Origin: Acheta domesticus
Taxonomy: Eukaryota > Arthropoda > Insecta > Orthoptera > Gryllidae
Reading direction: 5' to 3'
Assembly (NCBI GenBank): GCA_031308135.1
Contig: JAHLJT010008756.1
Coordinates: forward strand, 65,254,232 to 65,318,231
Length of the DNA stretch: 64,000 bases
Below, in pieces: positions 1-10,744 of the stretch. Made by a program: the position numbers and the translations under genes. The notes beneath the pieces were generated by a model. That model did not search any database. It was given only the letters and a program-made list of their open reading frames with translations, and was not told the DNA's origin. Each line of letters opens with the position of its first letter. The stretch's first letter is position 1.

Positions 1-1384
1 TCCTTCGACCTCAGATCGCTCTCCGCGATTACTATTAATTGTGTTCTCGCTATTTATCACTTGCGCTTTCCGCGATAATAGCCGGTCTTCACAGGCTCCG
101 AGAGGAGATTAAAAAGATTTATGCCGACCGGGTCTTGATGCGGCCCGTGCCGGACCTGTGGTGGACCTGATATCATCACGTGACCCCGTGCCGCCGCTAC
201 ACAACGCCAGATCGCGCCGCCTCCGTTACCGCCTATTGCCCGAGAAAGAAATATGGCGGAATCTATAAATTATTTTCCAACAATGTGGCACACGTGAAAC
301 CAATCCACGTAAGACTCTATACTTTGTAGCTATACATCACGTTCAACGCGTCTTCTTCTGCGTGAAATGTTTGGTATGGACTAGTTAATGTTATGTGTAT
401 GTGAGTTTTGTGATGTATTTAAGTCTCTAAGTGGCTCTAAATAGTTCACGACGCGTTTGCTTATTACAAAGCAGAGCACTGCAACCAACAGAGGTAACGA
501 TGATTTCTCAATCACCACTTACATATGTGTGATGAAATGTGGGTGAGAAACAAAACTGTATCGATATGTTGTGAAGTGCTGTTATTCAGCGGCAATTTGC
601 TAAAAAATAATATGAATGTTCATTGATTAGGTTAGATGCATTTCGAGTATATAATTTAGAGTTGGATTAACAGAGGGACATGTGTGACATCGAATCTTGC
701 AGATTAATGCTTCGCAAATAACAGGTTTACGCCAGAGGCCTCAAAGAAACGTTTCTCATACCGTGCTCTACAGGATGAGACTTTCATGAACATTCTATTA
801 CATTTTGCTGGTCGGGCGTTTCTCGATATTACGTCACTTGCTCAAAGACGTGCAGACAGTTGTTTTATAAAAATAAATGTAAATTAAATATTTCTTTACT
901 TCATTTACAAAAATAATCAGAAAAAGTACTTTTAGACAGCCAGTGGTATACTCCGACTTTTACATAGTAGCACTTCAAGCTCACGAACTGGAAGAAGGGG
1001 GATCAGGCGGTTTAGCTTAGACCGCGAAGATGATATGATAATGATGGACTACTAATTCAATTTTAGATTAATTGTTTCCAAAGAAACTTGCTTGTTTTTT
1101 CCACAAACTTTCGTAATTCCTGTAATGTACGCCTTCATTCGGTGGGGAAGTAAAGCCGAATGTCCCTTGTTGTAGATTTACTGCATGTAAAAGTTCCTCA
1201 AGTTTGAAATAAGTTTCTGAGCTAAATTATGGTAGCCTGTTTCGACGTCCGAGTGATCTCTTCTTTCGCTGTTAGTTGGCAAAAGGAGCGTCGCAAAATT
1301 TGCGTAGCCTGAGCCTCGCCAAGCAAAATAAGGTATTATTGAATTGAATAAGAATGATTGTGTCAAAAAGGTCGTCTGAGACAG
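1..1384. other. No gene recognised
   Basis: The first 340 bases are relatively GC-rich and CpG-containing; the remainder is AT-rich. I see no convincing open frame, splice pair or repeat structure. The short frames present look like chance. It could be the flank or promoter of a gene outside the window, but nothing supports that directly. Confidence 0.4.
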
Positions 1385-2240
1385 TTACACTGTCCTCCCA
1401 ATTTCTTCCCTGCAGGGAGGATCGTAGCTGCTCAGGTGGTCACGATCTCTGGTGGAGAGTTGTAGACGACCACTTGACCCTAGTTTCATGGCGGCACTCA
1501 CGTCATTAGCTTCAAGGTGGAGGCAGTGAGTAGGCGATGCTAAGCTCCTGGTTGCCGGGCTATGCCCTGTAGCATACCAGTTGTACCCCTGGCGCATCGA
1601 CCTTAGGGCAGGATTGGGTGAACGAGATCCTTCGAATGCACTGAAATCCACATATAAAAGTCCGGGGGGAGCTGATACCTACCGTCAGGTTGCCCTAGTT
1701 CTGGTGATACTCACGTCAACAGCCTAAAGGTGTAGGCAGTGAGGAGATAAGAAGAGAGCGCTAAGCCGCCCGAACTTTAGTTCGGATGGTCCGTTGTTGG
1801 GCTCTTGGCTTCGTCGTGACGGTGGCCCAATACTCCGGGCAAAGAGGAGGGACTTGTCCCGGCGCATGTGAGTGGCGCATTGATTTGACTCCGGTTCTAG
1901 CCTGGAAAGCTAGTAGTTCTGAGCTGGCAGGACGGCCCCGACACAGGCATTGAATGGGGATTGAATGGGGACCCCGACTCAGGCAGTGAGGGCAAACTGC
2001 GTTCCGGTGGAATCCGGATACCACCCCGTCGTCGTACATGTGTAGCTGTGGGGGATGCGGATAAAGGCTATCGCCTAGGTCCTACCCCGGGAGCTTGTGC
2101 CCACTGGTAGAGCATAAGTAGCTGTGGAGTAGTAGCCCACGCACGGTTCCTTCCAATTTCGTAGGCTTCAACACACTGGGAAGGGCAAGGTCGGGCCAGG
2201 AAAGATTCTCGCCCCCTTACTCTTTCTTGTCAATATCGAA
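1385..2240. repeat. GC-rich unidentified repeat, probably a transposon fragment
   Basis: This block is much more GC-rich than its surroundings and has no coherent reading frame. It contains two diverged copies of a 60-75 base motif, at about 1477-1550 and 1691-1768, both including a CCCTAGTT, a CTCACGTCA and a GGCAGTGAG element followed by GCTAAGC. The composition and internal duplication suggest the untranslated part of a retroelement. Family not identified. Confidence 0.4.
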
Positions 2241-2619
2241 TTTTAGTGTTGTTCGATTAGGGGTTTCCCCCCTAAATGTAGAGATTTTTTTTACTTTAGG
2301 GACCAAATTTATTTGGGAGTTTTTGTTGCAGGTTTTCGTTGAATTGTTCAGATGTTAATTTTTTAGGTTACGACATCACAAAACACAAAAATAGTTCCGT
2401 CTGATTATTGCAGGTATATTTATTCAAATGTAACGATTCATAGGTATCATTATCTCTTTTTCTGTCATTACGATGAGTTAGACAAAGGTTAGACTTAGGT
2501 TTTGTTACTCGTTCACAGTAGAACTCTTTAAAACAAAATTTACACAATTTGTTCATTATTATGTAAAACGTTATTATACATATTTTATATATTAAAAATG
2601 TAGATGTTTACTGTAAAAT
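2241..2619. other. AT-rich spacer, no gene recognised
   Basis: A 62-codon minus-strand frame at 2368-2556 has a few Cys and His residues spaced loosely like a zinc knuckle (CKFC near its start), but it is short, isolated and matches nothing I recognise. Confidence 0.3.
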
Positions 2620-2892
2620 ATAAATATCATCATCTTCTTGAAGTGCCGTCTCCATTACTGGAGGATGGCGACCACTTCCCCGAACTTTTCTCTGTCTTGT
2701 GCCACATGGAACAACTCACAAGCACTCGAGATACCTGTCGATTTTCGGATGTTTGCCAACCACGACATCTTCTTCCTGCCGACTTCCCTTCTACCCTGAA
2801 CTTTCCCCATCATTATTAGTTGTAATAGTTCATATTTGGGGTTTCTAAGTAAATGACCAAGATTTCTAATTTTAATCATTTTTAATATCTCT
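2620..2892 (-). pseudogene. RTE/BovB-like LINE, 3' end (C-terminus of ORF2)
   Basis: The minus-strand frame down to about 2653 has the end of an RTE/BovB-type polymerase protein: an LGHLLRN segment, then LLQLIMMGKVQGRREVGRKK, SWLANIRK and a terminal ELFHVAQDREK motif. These match the C-terminal LGH, LLQLI.GKIEG, GRRR.SWL.NLR block of BovB-like elements (family knowledge). After the stop the element appears to end in a short AAGAAGATGATGATA tail near 2625. This is the continuation of the element at 7615-10735, separated from it by the Jockey-type insertion. Confidence 0.75.
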
Positions 2893-3130
2893 TTTTTTAA
2901 AATATTATTTATTTCCTGTTCAATTTTTATACAAATTTTTCAGGATGGTTGAAAACATTACAATATCATAAAATTTTTTGGGAGATGCCATAAATTTCAA
3001 TCATAATTACTGCTAATTATGATTAAACTTGAAATAAAAACTTGATTTTTAATTCTAATTTAATATTTTTATTAATATAAATGTTGAGTTTTAAGAGAAA
3101 AAATTATTCTGAAAAGATTTAGAAATTTAT

Positions 3131-5823
3131 TTACGGAGGGTGAAATATATCTTTGGGGAAGCGGGAACGAATACGTTTTATGTTATAATTTTGCCCTAAA
3201 TCGAAATGTTGATGAGCTGGAAATTTTGGTAAAGAGTTGAAGAAGTTTGAAAATTGAGTAATTATAAATGTCTTAATTGATTCTATTTGTAATTCTTTAT
3301 GTATCTGCTTGTTGGAGATGAACCATTCAGCTTTAAGAATTCTTCTTAAAAATTTGTTTTGAATGGTTTGTATTTTCTTAATGTTTGACGCAGATGCATT
3401 ACACCAAATTGGGCATGCATATGTAAGTGAAGGTCTTATTATTGTTTTAAATATTGAAATACCACACTCAATTTGTAATTTTGAAAATTTATTAGTTAAC
3501 GGGTATAATTTTGATATTTTTTGGTACGTTTTATTCGCAATATTTTGAATGTGAGAATTCCAGGTTAAACGACGGTCGAAATGTAGTCCTAAATATTTAA
3601 TTGGAATGTGATTTTCTATCCAAGGTATATATATATTATTTATTTTGAGACATGGGGGATTAGTAGGTCTGCAAAGTGTGAAAATTTTTGTTTGTGTTTT
3701 AGATGGGTTTATTATTATTCTCCATTGTTGGGTCCATTTAATATATATATTTAAAGAATTTTGTAGAGAGTTTCGAGCAGTTTGTATATTTTTGTGAAAT
3801 GAAAAAAGGGCAGTATCATCGGCATACAGTGCTATGGTGGTAAAAGGAAGGTGTGGAATATCTGACATGTATATGTTAAAAAGTAAAGGTGAAAGTGTCG
3901 AACCTTGAGGAATTCCTGAGAAGATATGACGAGAAGTAGAATAAGAAGTATTAATTTTCACACAAAATTTGCGATTATGTAGATAGTTTTTTATTATTTC
4001 GAATAAATATACAGGAATTCCTATTGAATATAATTTAAAAAGTAATCCAGAATGCCAAACTTTATCAAACGCTTGGGCAATATCGAGGAAAATCCCAATT
4101 GTATGTTGCTTTTTATGAAAGTTCTGAGCTATTAATTCAGAAACGCGTAGTAATTGGTGAGATGTCGAATAATTAATTCGAAAACCAAATTGGTAATTGG
4201 GAATTGCTTGTGTCGTGGTAATATAGGATAATAATCTAGTATGTAGTAGTTTTTCAAAAATTTTAGACAATGAAGATAAGAGACTAATAGGTCTGTAGTT
4301 CAAGGGAAGGTGGGGATCCTTGCCTGGTTTACATACGGGTATAACGTAAGCTAATTTCCATGATTGTGGGAAATAAGAAATACGAAGCATTGAATTGAAT
4401 ATATTTGTTAATTTCGATAAAATTTGTAAATTAAGTTCTTTTATCATTTTGTTTGAAACAGAATCATATCCTGAAGTTTTGTGAATATTTAACTATTGTG
4501 TTATTTTTTGAACTTCTACAGGAGAAATAAACTTAATTTTTGAAGGAACTGAATAATTTGGAGAAGAGATGTAAGACTCAATTTCGCTATTGAAAGTTTG
4601 ATTTATTATAGGGTTTGGTGTAAAAGACTTTTCTAGTTGATCTGCGATTAAATTTGATTTTTGAAAATCGGTGTAGGCAGATGTAGAACCGTTGTTTAAT
4701 ATTGGAATAGAGGAAAAAGATTTTGTTAATTTTTTGATTGTTGACCATTGTGGTCTGCTATTGGGATGTATTTGTGCGATATAATTTTGAAATTTGTCTA
4801 ATTCATATTGGTCTATACGTAATTTGATAACGCGTGATAACTTGTTGATTTTTCTTTTAATGTCAGGGCGACGTGTTTGTAGCCAGAATCGTCTTAAGTT
4901 ATGTTTGGATTTAATAAGATTTAAGATATTTAGAGGGAGAGATCGAGTATGAATGTACGGTTTAATGTGTGTAGTGGAATATTTATATGCATCTAGAAGT
5001 GTTTTAGTGAATCTTTCTATTTCTATGTCAATTTTTGTGTATTATCTAAGTTCTTTGGGAAGTTAAAATTCGAATTTATATATGAACGATATGTATTCCA
5101 ATTTATTCGAATGTTATGGAGGGGATAGTTAATTTTTAATAGTGAAGAATTAAAACATACTTTAATAGGGAGATGATCGGAATCTAATTCAGGAATTGGG
5201 GATTGAAAAAATTGTAAATTAACATTTTTTGTAATTATTATATCTAAAATATCTGGTATTATATTGCTATGATTAGAATAGTATGTTGGTTCGAAGGGTG
5301 CATGTATGTCTAAATTATTTTGAATTATATATTGTTGTAGACGTATACCCTGCGGATTTGATGAGTTACAACTCCAAGAAACATTTTTACTGTTAAAATC
5401 TCCCATGAGTATAATTGGATTAGAAGATTGGAAAATGAGGTTGTAAATTTGAGTAGGAAAGGGTTTGTTTGGTGGTTTATAAATAGAATATAAAGAGTAA
5501 ATCACGTTATTTATTTTAATTTCTAATGCTATACATTCTAAAATGTCAGATATAGGAAAAAATGTTTGTTGATGAAATATAGAATTCTTGATTATTATTG
5601 CTACTCCACCAGAAGCGTGATCAGAGATTCTATCATTTCTATAAATTTTATAACCTTTTAAGTATAGTTTCTCATTAGGAGTCAGATGAGTTTCAGAAAT
5701 ACAGGCTCTATCAATATTGTGATAAGATAAAAAGTGATTAAAAATATTTTGTTGTCGCTTTAGTCCATTAGCGTTCCAGTTTAGTAGTGTTATATTTATA
5801 TCTATATTGTTATTAATGGCCAT
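3131..5823 (-). pseudogene. Jockey-type ORF2: endonuclease and reverse transcriptase, disrupted
   Basis: The first part (5823 to 5023) is an apurinic-type endonuclease, with SETHL at residues 43-47, GDFN at 141-144 and SDHLPI from 215. The frame then shifts at an A5 run (5032-5036); the continuation stays open until a TAG at 4495-4493 and afterwards runs to 3131. That last part holds the reverse transcriptase, with FLDIAQAFDKVW, GIPQGSTLSPLLFN and the catalytic YADD (residues 208-211 of the 438-residue segment from 4447). No other stop occurs between 5022 and 4496. A single-base change plus one nonsense mutation therefore account for all the damage, so this copy cannot make intact ORF2. Its start overlaps the end of ORF1 by 11 bases. 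Confidence 0.9.
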
Positions 5824-7420
5824 TAAAAAGTGGAGAAAGAAGGTTTTGTAATTCTGTATTGGTTTTGCAAGACTGTATTTGTGGGATAAGTGTAGAAATA
5901 ATTTGTTGAACTATGTTGGCAATTAAAGATGTGTAATTTGAAGTAGAAGGGTTTTGTTTTAATATATCAGAGTATGAGAATTTAGGTGATGTGTGATTAT
6001 GTGTTGGAGATATATTATGATTTGTTTTAAAAGGGGGATTTTGAAAAGAATTGTTATGTTGAAAGGTTTGAGATTGGGGAAAATGTGGAAAGTTCTGTGC
6101 ATTTAATTTTGGAGAAGGAGAACGCAAATTTGTATTTATTAACAAGTGTGAATTTGAATTATTAGAATTATTTGGTTTAAGTAATTCTTTAAATGCAGGG
6201 CAACCTTTGTAATTAGCAGTGTGCATTCCGAGACAATTAACACAAACCGGAGGGGTTGTTTTTGGAAGAGGGCAGTTCGAATAATGGTGGTTTTCAGTAC
6301 ACCTTACACAACGTGGGATTAACCTACAATTGGCTTGTGTATGATTGAATTTTTGGCATCTCTTACATTGAATAGGTTGATTATTTGATGTTTTTGCTTG
6401 GACTTTTATTACACTATGAAAAATTTTTTCCAATTTGAAGATTTTAGAGGCTTCAGCACTTTTAGTAAGTTCTATTGAACAAATGTCTATAGGTTCACGG
6501 TTTTTATTAAATAATCTGTATACTTTTTGAACTGGGTAATTAAGTTTGATTAATTCATTAAATATACTTTCGTTTGAATAGGTAGTAGGTATATTTTTAA
6601 ATAAAACTGTGAGAGTTTTAATAGTAGGGTCACGGTATGAATAATATTGTATATTATTTGTATCACAAAAATTTTTATATTTTCTAAAATCTTCAATTGA
6701 TTGAAAGTTAATTTTAACATTATTCTTTATAGTTTTGGTTGTGAAATCATTTTTAATAATATTTTTTATATCTTGAAGAAGATTATTAAAATTATATACA
6801 TTTGAAACTATTATTGGAGGAATGGAAATTGTTGGAAGTTCTTCATGGGTATCTTGAAGATCTGCTAGTGGTCCGTACTTATTTTGTAGTGGAATTCCAT
6901 TTGTGGTCATGTTGCAATTGAAAAGTGAAGATCTTTTACCTGGTTGTTGAAGTAATGAAGAGCCTTCTCTTTTTCTGGAGTCACTTTTGGATTGAGTCGT
7001 TGCTGATTGCATAGGAATGTCACTTTGACAATTTGACGAAGTAGTTGCCGGAGGGATGATGCGAGAGTTGGAGTTAACTGCTTGTAATTCTGTATATTCA
7101 CTGGTTTGAGATAGAGGAGTCGAAGTACCAGAAAAGTTACTAATTTGTTCTTGAGGTAGTGGGGATGAAGATTCATTTGTTATTGTAGCTGACTGTAGTC
7201 CATAGATGTTATTGTAATTTAATCCAGGAAATGCCGAAATGTTATTTGGAGGCTGAATAACTATATTATTACATTGATGTTGAACAATTTCTTCAGTAGT
7301 CATGGTTGAATCTTGCATTTCAGAATTGTTTTGATAGCAAGCACTACCCTGAATAGTGCCGATGGAAGCAAAATTAGAACCATTTGGTGAGCTGGCTGTT
7401 TGAAAAGACATATTTTCCAA
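5813..7420 (-). CDS. Jockey-type ORF1, gag-like nucleic-acid-binding protein
   Basis: An intact 535-residue frame. Residues 1-200 are low-complexity and rich in Asn, Ser and Gln. Residues about 260-345 look like the RRM-like part of insect LINE gag proteins. Three zinc knuckles follow with exactly the Jockey spacing: CX2CX4HX4C at 352-365, CX2CX3HX4C at 371-383 and CX2CX3HX6C at 393-407. The tail is again Asn/Ser/Pro-rich. The family protein binds the element RNA and forms the ribonucleoprotein used in target-primed reverse transcription. It ends inside the ORF2 start (ATGGCCATTAA contains both signals), suggesting termination-reinitiation of ORF2. Confidence 0.9.
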   Translation of the reverse strand: MENMSFQTASSPNGSNFASIGTIQGSACYQNNSEMQDSTMTTEEIVQHQCNNIVIQPPNNISAFPGLNYNNIYGLQSATITNESSSPLPQEQISNFSGTSTPLSQTSEYTELQAVNSNSRIIPPATTSSNCQSDIPMQSATTQSKSDSRKREGSSLLQQPGKRSSLFNCNMTTNGIPLQNKYGPLADLQDTHEELPTISIPPIIVSNVYNFNNLLQDIKNIIKNDFTTKTIKNNVKINFQSIEDFRKYKNFCDTNNIQYYSYRDPTIKTLTVLFKNIPTTYSNESIFNELIKLNYPVQKVYRLFNKNREPIDICSIELTKSAEASKIFKLEKIFHSVIKVQAKTSNNQPIQCKRCQKFNHTQANCRLIPRCVRCTENHHYSNCPLPKTTPPVCVNCLGMHTANYKGCPAFKELLKPNNSNNSNSHLLINTNLRSPSPKLNAQNFPHFPQSQTFQHNNSFQNPPFKTNHNISPTHNHTSPKFSYSDILKQNPSTSNYTSLIANIVQQIISTLIPQIQSCKTNTELQNLLSPLFNGH

Positions 7421-7614
7421 ACCAAAGATGACCGAGGCACTGATGTTATTTGGTCTGTCTATTTGATTATTACTGGCAGTCCGATTTAGTACAATATTTT
7501 TACAGCAGGAGTAAGATAAATCACTTTAAATAACAAAGTTTAGGAGAGCAATTTTATGAAACGTAGCCATACATTCAAGGCCTCCTATTAATATCTCTGG
7601 GCATATACCGTTTT
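7421..7614 (-). other. 5' UTR of the Jockey-type element
   Basis: Sequence between the ORF1 start and the junction with the interrupted RTE-like element. In non-LTR elements of this group an internal promoter normally lies here (family knowledge); I cannot point to specific promoter motifs. Confidence 0.5.
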
Positions 7615-10600
7615 TCTCTAGTATGTAATCATTACGAGCTTTGTCAGTCCAGGGTATTCTCAACATTCTCCTGATCATCCACATCTCGAATGCCTCCAGT
7701 CTATTAATTGATGCTGTTTTCAGAGTCCATGTTTCAGGACCTTATAAGAGAACAGTTGCCACGTCACATTTTGCCACTCTCTATCTGACGATAAAACTCA
7801 AGTCTCTGCTACATAGACAATTCCTCATTTTGTTGAATGTGGATCTTGCTATTTTAATTCTCGTTTTTATTTCCAAATCTGATGTCCACGACTCATTTAA
7901 AATTTGTCCCAAATATTTATACTGAGCAACCTGCTCAATTGGTCGATCGTTGATGAACAGTTGAAATGGTCTTCCACTTTTCTTACTAATTAGCATGTAC
8001 TTTGTTTTATGTACATTTATTTCTAATTCATAATATTTGCAAGCTCGATTAATTCTGTTCATTATTTCTTGCAGATCCGCAGCAGATTCTGCCGAGATTA
8101 GTGTATCATCTGCGTGACGTAGATTAGAAATAGTAATATCATTCACTTTTACTCCCAGATTACAATCCTGTAAGGCATCTTTAACAACATGTTCAGAATA
8201 CAGGTTAAATAGCAATGGAGACAGAATACACCCCTGTCTAACTCCTTTTCTCACATCCACTTCGGCAGTAAGGTGCTGATCAACTCGCACTAGAGCAGTT
8301 TGTCCCCAATATAAGTTTTTTTATGATACGTTTATCTTTTAAATCTATATTAATACTCTCCAAAATATGCATAAGCCTATCGTGTTTCACATTATCAAAC
8401 GCCTTTTTAAAATCAATAAAACATAAAAATATTTCTTGACCTTGATCCAAACATTTCTGTACCAAACCTTGAGTGGCAAACAGGGCTTCTCGTGTACCAA
8501 AAGTACTTCTAAAACCAAATTGTGTATTTCCTATTTCAACTTCTACTTTTCTCCAAATACGAGCGTGTATGATGCGTAAAAATATCTTGAGTACATGGCT
8601 CATCAAACTTATCGTCCGATAATCGTCACAACTTCTTGCTCTAGCTGTCTTTGGAAGCGTGACAAATACAGATTTTAGCCAATCAGTAGGTAGATACCCA
8701 GTGTCATATATATTGTTAAAAAGATTTGTAATTTTATCAATACTGGTATCGTTCAAAAGTTTTAAAATTTCTACGTTGATGGCATCCAAACCTACAGCTT
8801 TGCCATTTTTACTAGCAATAATGGCTTTTTGAACTTCTTTCTTGAGAATATGTGGTCCAGTTCCGTCTATTAACTCATCAAACAATTTTTCTATGAAACT
8901 CTTCAAACATCACATTTGTCTTCTTTGCTAATTGCAGCATTCCCATCATCCTTCAGAATCTTAAGGGAGTGCTTTCTTCTGCATGTATTAGTAATTTCTT
9001 TGATTCTTTTATGGAGGTTAAAGTCATCATGCATCTTATTTAACATTTCTATCTCCCTACATTGTGAAGCATACCACTTTGCTTTCGCAGTTCGGATTTT
9101 GGATCTTATCTTCTTCTGTAATTCCTTGTACTTCTCAAGATTACACTTTTTCATCTTGCGACGCTCTGTCATCAGTGACATAATTTCATTGGTCATCCAA
9201 TTCTTGCGCTGCTGTTGCTCTTCCATCAGGTTATTTTCCGTAACTTCATTGAACACTTTTTTAACCCTTAGCCATGTTTCCTCTATACTAGTCACCTGTA
9301 TCTTACATATTTCTTCATTGAGCTTGCAAGAGGTTTCTTGGACCACATCTTCGGAGTTCAACAATCTTAAATTCAATTTCCTGTTTGCATTATGTGATGG
9401 ACGTCTTTTTAATCTTACTCTTATATTCGCCACAACAAGATTATGAACTGAGTTAATGTCTCTGCACGTATATGTTTTGGCACTCTTCACAGCATTTCTA
9501 AAACGTTTATTGATCAGAATAAAAACTATTTGATTACGGACAATATTGGTGTCCTTGTCTTGTGGAGATATTCAAGTATATAAACGTCTTTTGGGCAATT
9601 TAAACCATGTATTTGCAACCACAAGATCCGAATCTTGACAAAACGCAATTAATCGATCGCCTCTCTCATTTGTAACTTCAAGTCCATAATTTCCCACAAT
9701 ATCAAGAACTCTTCCTTCACCTAATTTAGCATTAAAATCTCCGAGATAGATGTTGAGATCTTGCTTCTTTATTGATCTAGTAATTTGGCCAATATCCTCA
9801 TAAAACTTTTCAATTTCACTATCGGGTTTGTCAGCAGTAGGAGCATAGAACTGGACTATATTGATATTTTTTGATTTCTTTTTATTTGCGGTAGAATGCA
9901 TCTATCTGAAAATGGAACAAAGTTAGTTACTTTCTTTGCCAGTTCCTTTTTTATTACAACAGCTACCCCATTAGGATGCCCTTTAGATTGCTCTCAGAAT
10001 AAAACATCACAACATCCTCTCTTATACCTTTACCTGAGTCTGGCCATCGTACTTCGGAAATACCAAGTATATCAATATTCAGTCTTTCCATTTCCAAAAT
10101 TAGATTATCCAGTTTTCCTGCTTCATATAGACTTCGAACATTCCATGTACCCACACGCACCTCCTCTTTCAAAATTGCGAGTCCGGAGATTCTTCGCACC
10201 CCTGTCCCTTTAAGGGACGCCGGTACTCATTTTATTAAATGCACTCGCCTTTAAGAAAAGTAGGTGGAAGTGGACTTCCTCGGGAAAATAATACGATGGT
10301 TTTCCTGCTTGCCTTTCGCATCGCAGTTCCGTGGCCGCTACATGCGTTGTGTGTACGACGCCCACGAATATCCGGATGAAGCTGCTTCCAAGATCCTTCC
10401 TGGGCACCACCACCCAGTACTGTTGTCCCTGCTGCCAGACAACAGGGTAGACAAAAAGAGAAAACGATGTCCCTTCCGCCTTCATCGCCGTCGGGATATA
10501 CTGCTCTTCAGCCTTCTAAGACGTTGGACATCTTCACTATCAATGGCTTTCCAGTCTGGATCGTCGTCTTCTGTGATGTCTTCTTTCTTTCACGTCGTGG

Positions 10601-10735
10601 ACTATTCTTAGCTTCCCCTCTCCTCTTACCTACTGGCAAGCTAAACAATCTAGGCTTCCCCAGTTGGTCGTCTGGGTCATCGGAGCATGAACCCCCCCCC
10701 CCACCACGATAAGGTGATAGTTCACGGAGGGGGGA
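7615..10735 (-). pseudogene. RTE/BovB-like LINE, 5' and central part, multiply frameshifted
   Basis: Read on the minus strand, protein fragments occur in the order of a BovB-like (craniofacial-development-protein-2-like) element. They are endonuclease start with VGTWNVRSLYEAGKLDNL (10199-9963), endonuclease GDFNAKLGE (9901-9572), linker (9490-8903), reverse transcriptase with FGFRSTFGTREALFATQ and FIDFKKAFDNVKHDRL (8906-8280), and GVRQGCILSPLLFNLYSE with LRHADDT (8290-7781). Frames change repeatedly, so the copy is dead. The usual Tyr of the YADD box is His here. The upstream GTGAACTATCACCTTATCG near 10700-10730 resembles the 5' region of such elements, and an open stretch at 10485-10210 lies in that leader. 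The element's 3' end is at 2620-2892. Confidence 0.85.
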
Positions 10736-10744
10736 ATCATCATA

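Larger units (their letters stand above)
2893..7614 (-). mobile_element. Jockey-clade non-LTR retrotransposon, nearly full length
   Basis: An element of about 4.7 kb on the minus strand, with ORF1 (gag-like, three zinc knuckles) and ORF2 (endonuclease plus reverse transcriptase). Its 3' end is a short T tract on the plus strand at 2893-2898. Boundaries come from the flanking RTE-like element: TCTCT occurs at 2888-2892 and at 7615-7619, and removing everything between with one copy of TCTCT makes the host element's frame read straight through. The 5' UTR is about 200 bases. ORF2 has only two lesions, so the insertion is relatively young. The short duplication makes the exact ends uncertain by several bases. 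Confidence 0.85.

Noticed and set aside
2873..7633. TAATCATT at 2873-2880 and 7626-7633 as the Jockey insertion duplication
   Set aside because: Using it would remove host-element codons that match the family on both sides. The TCTCT junction restores the frame instead.
8916..9446. 176-codon plus-strand frame
   Set aside because: Antisense shadow of the RTE-like element's minus-strand coding sequence.
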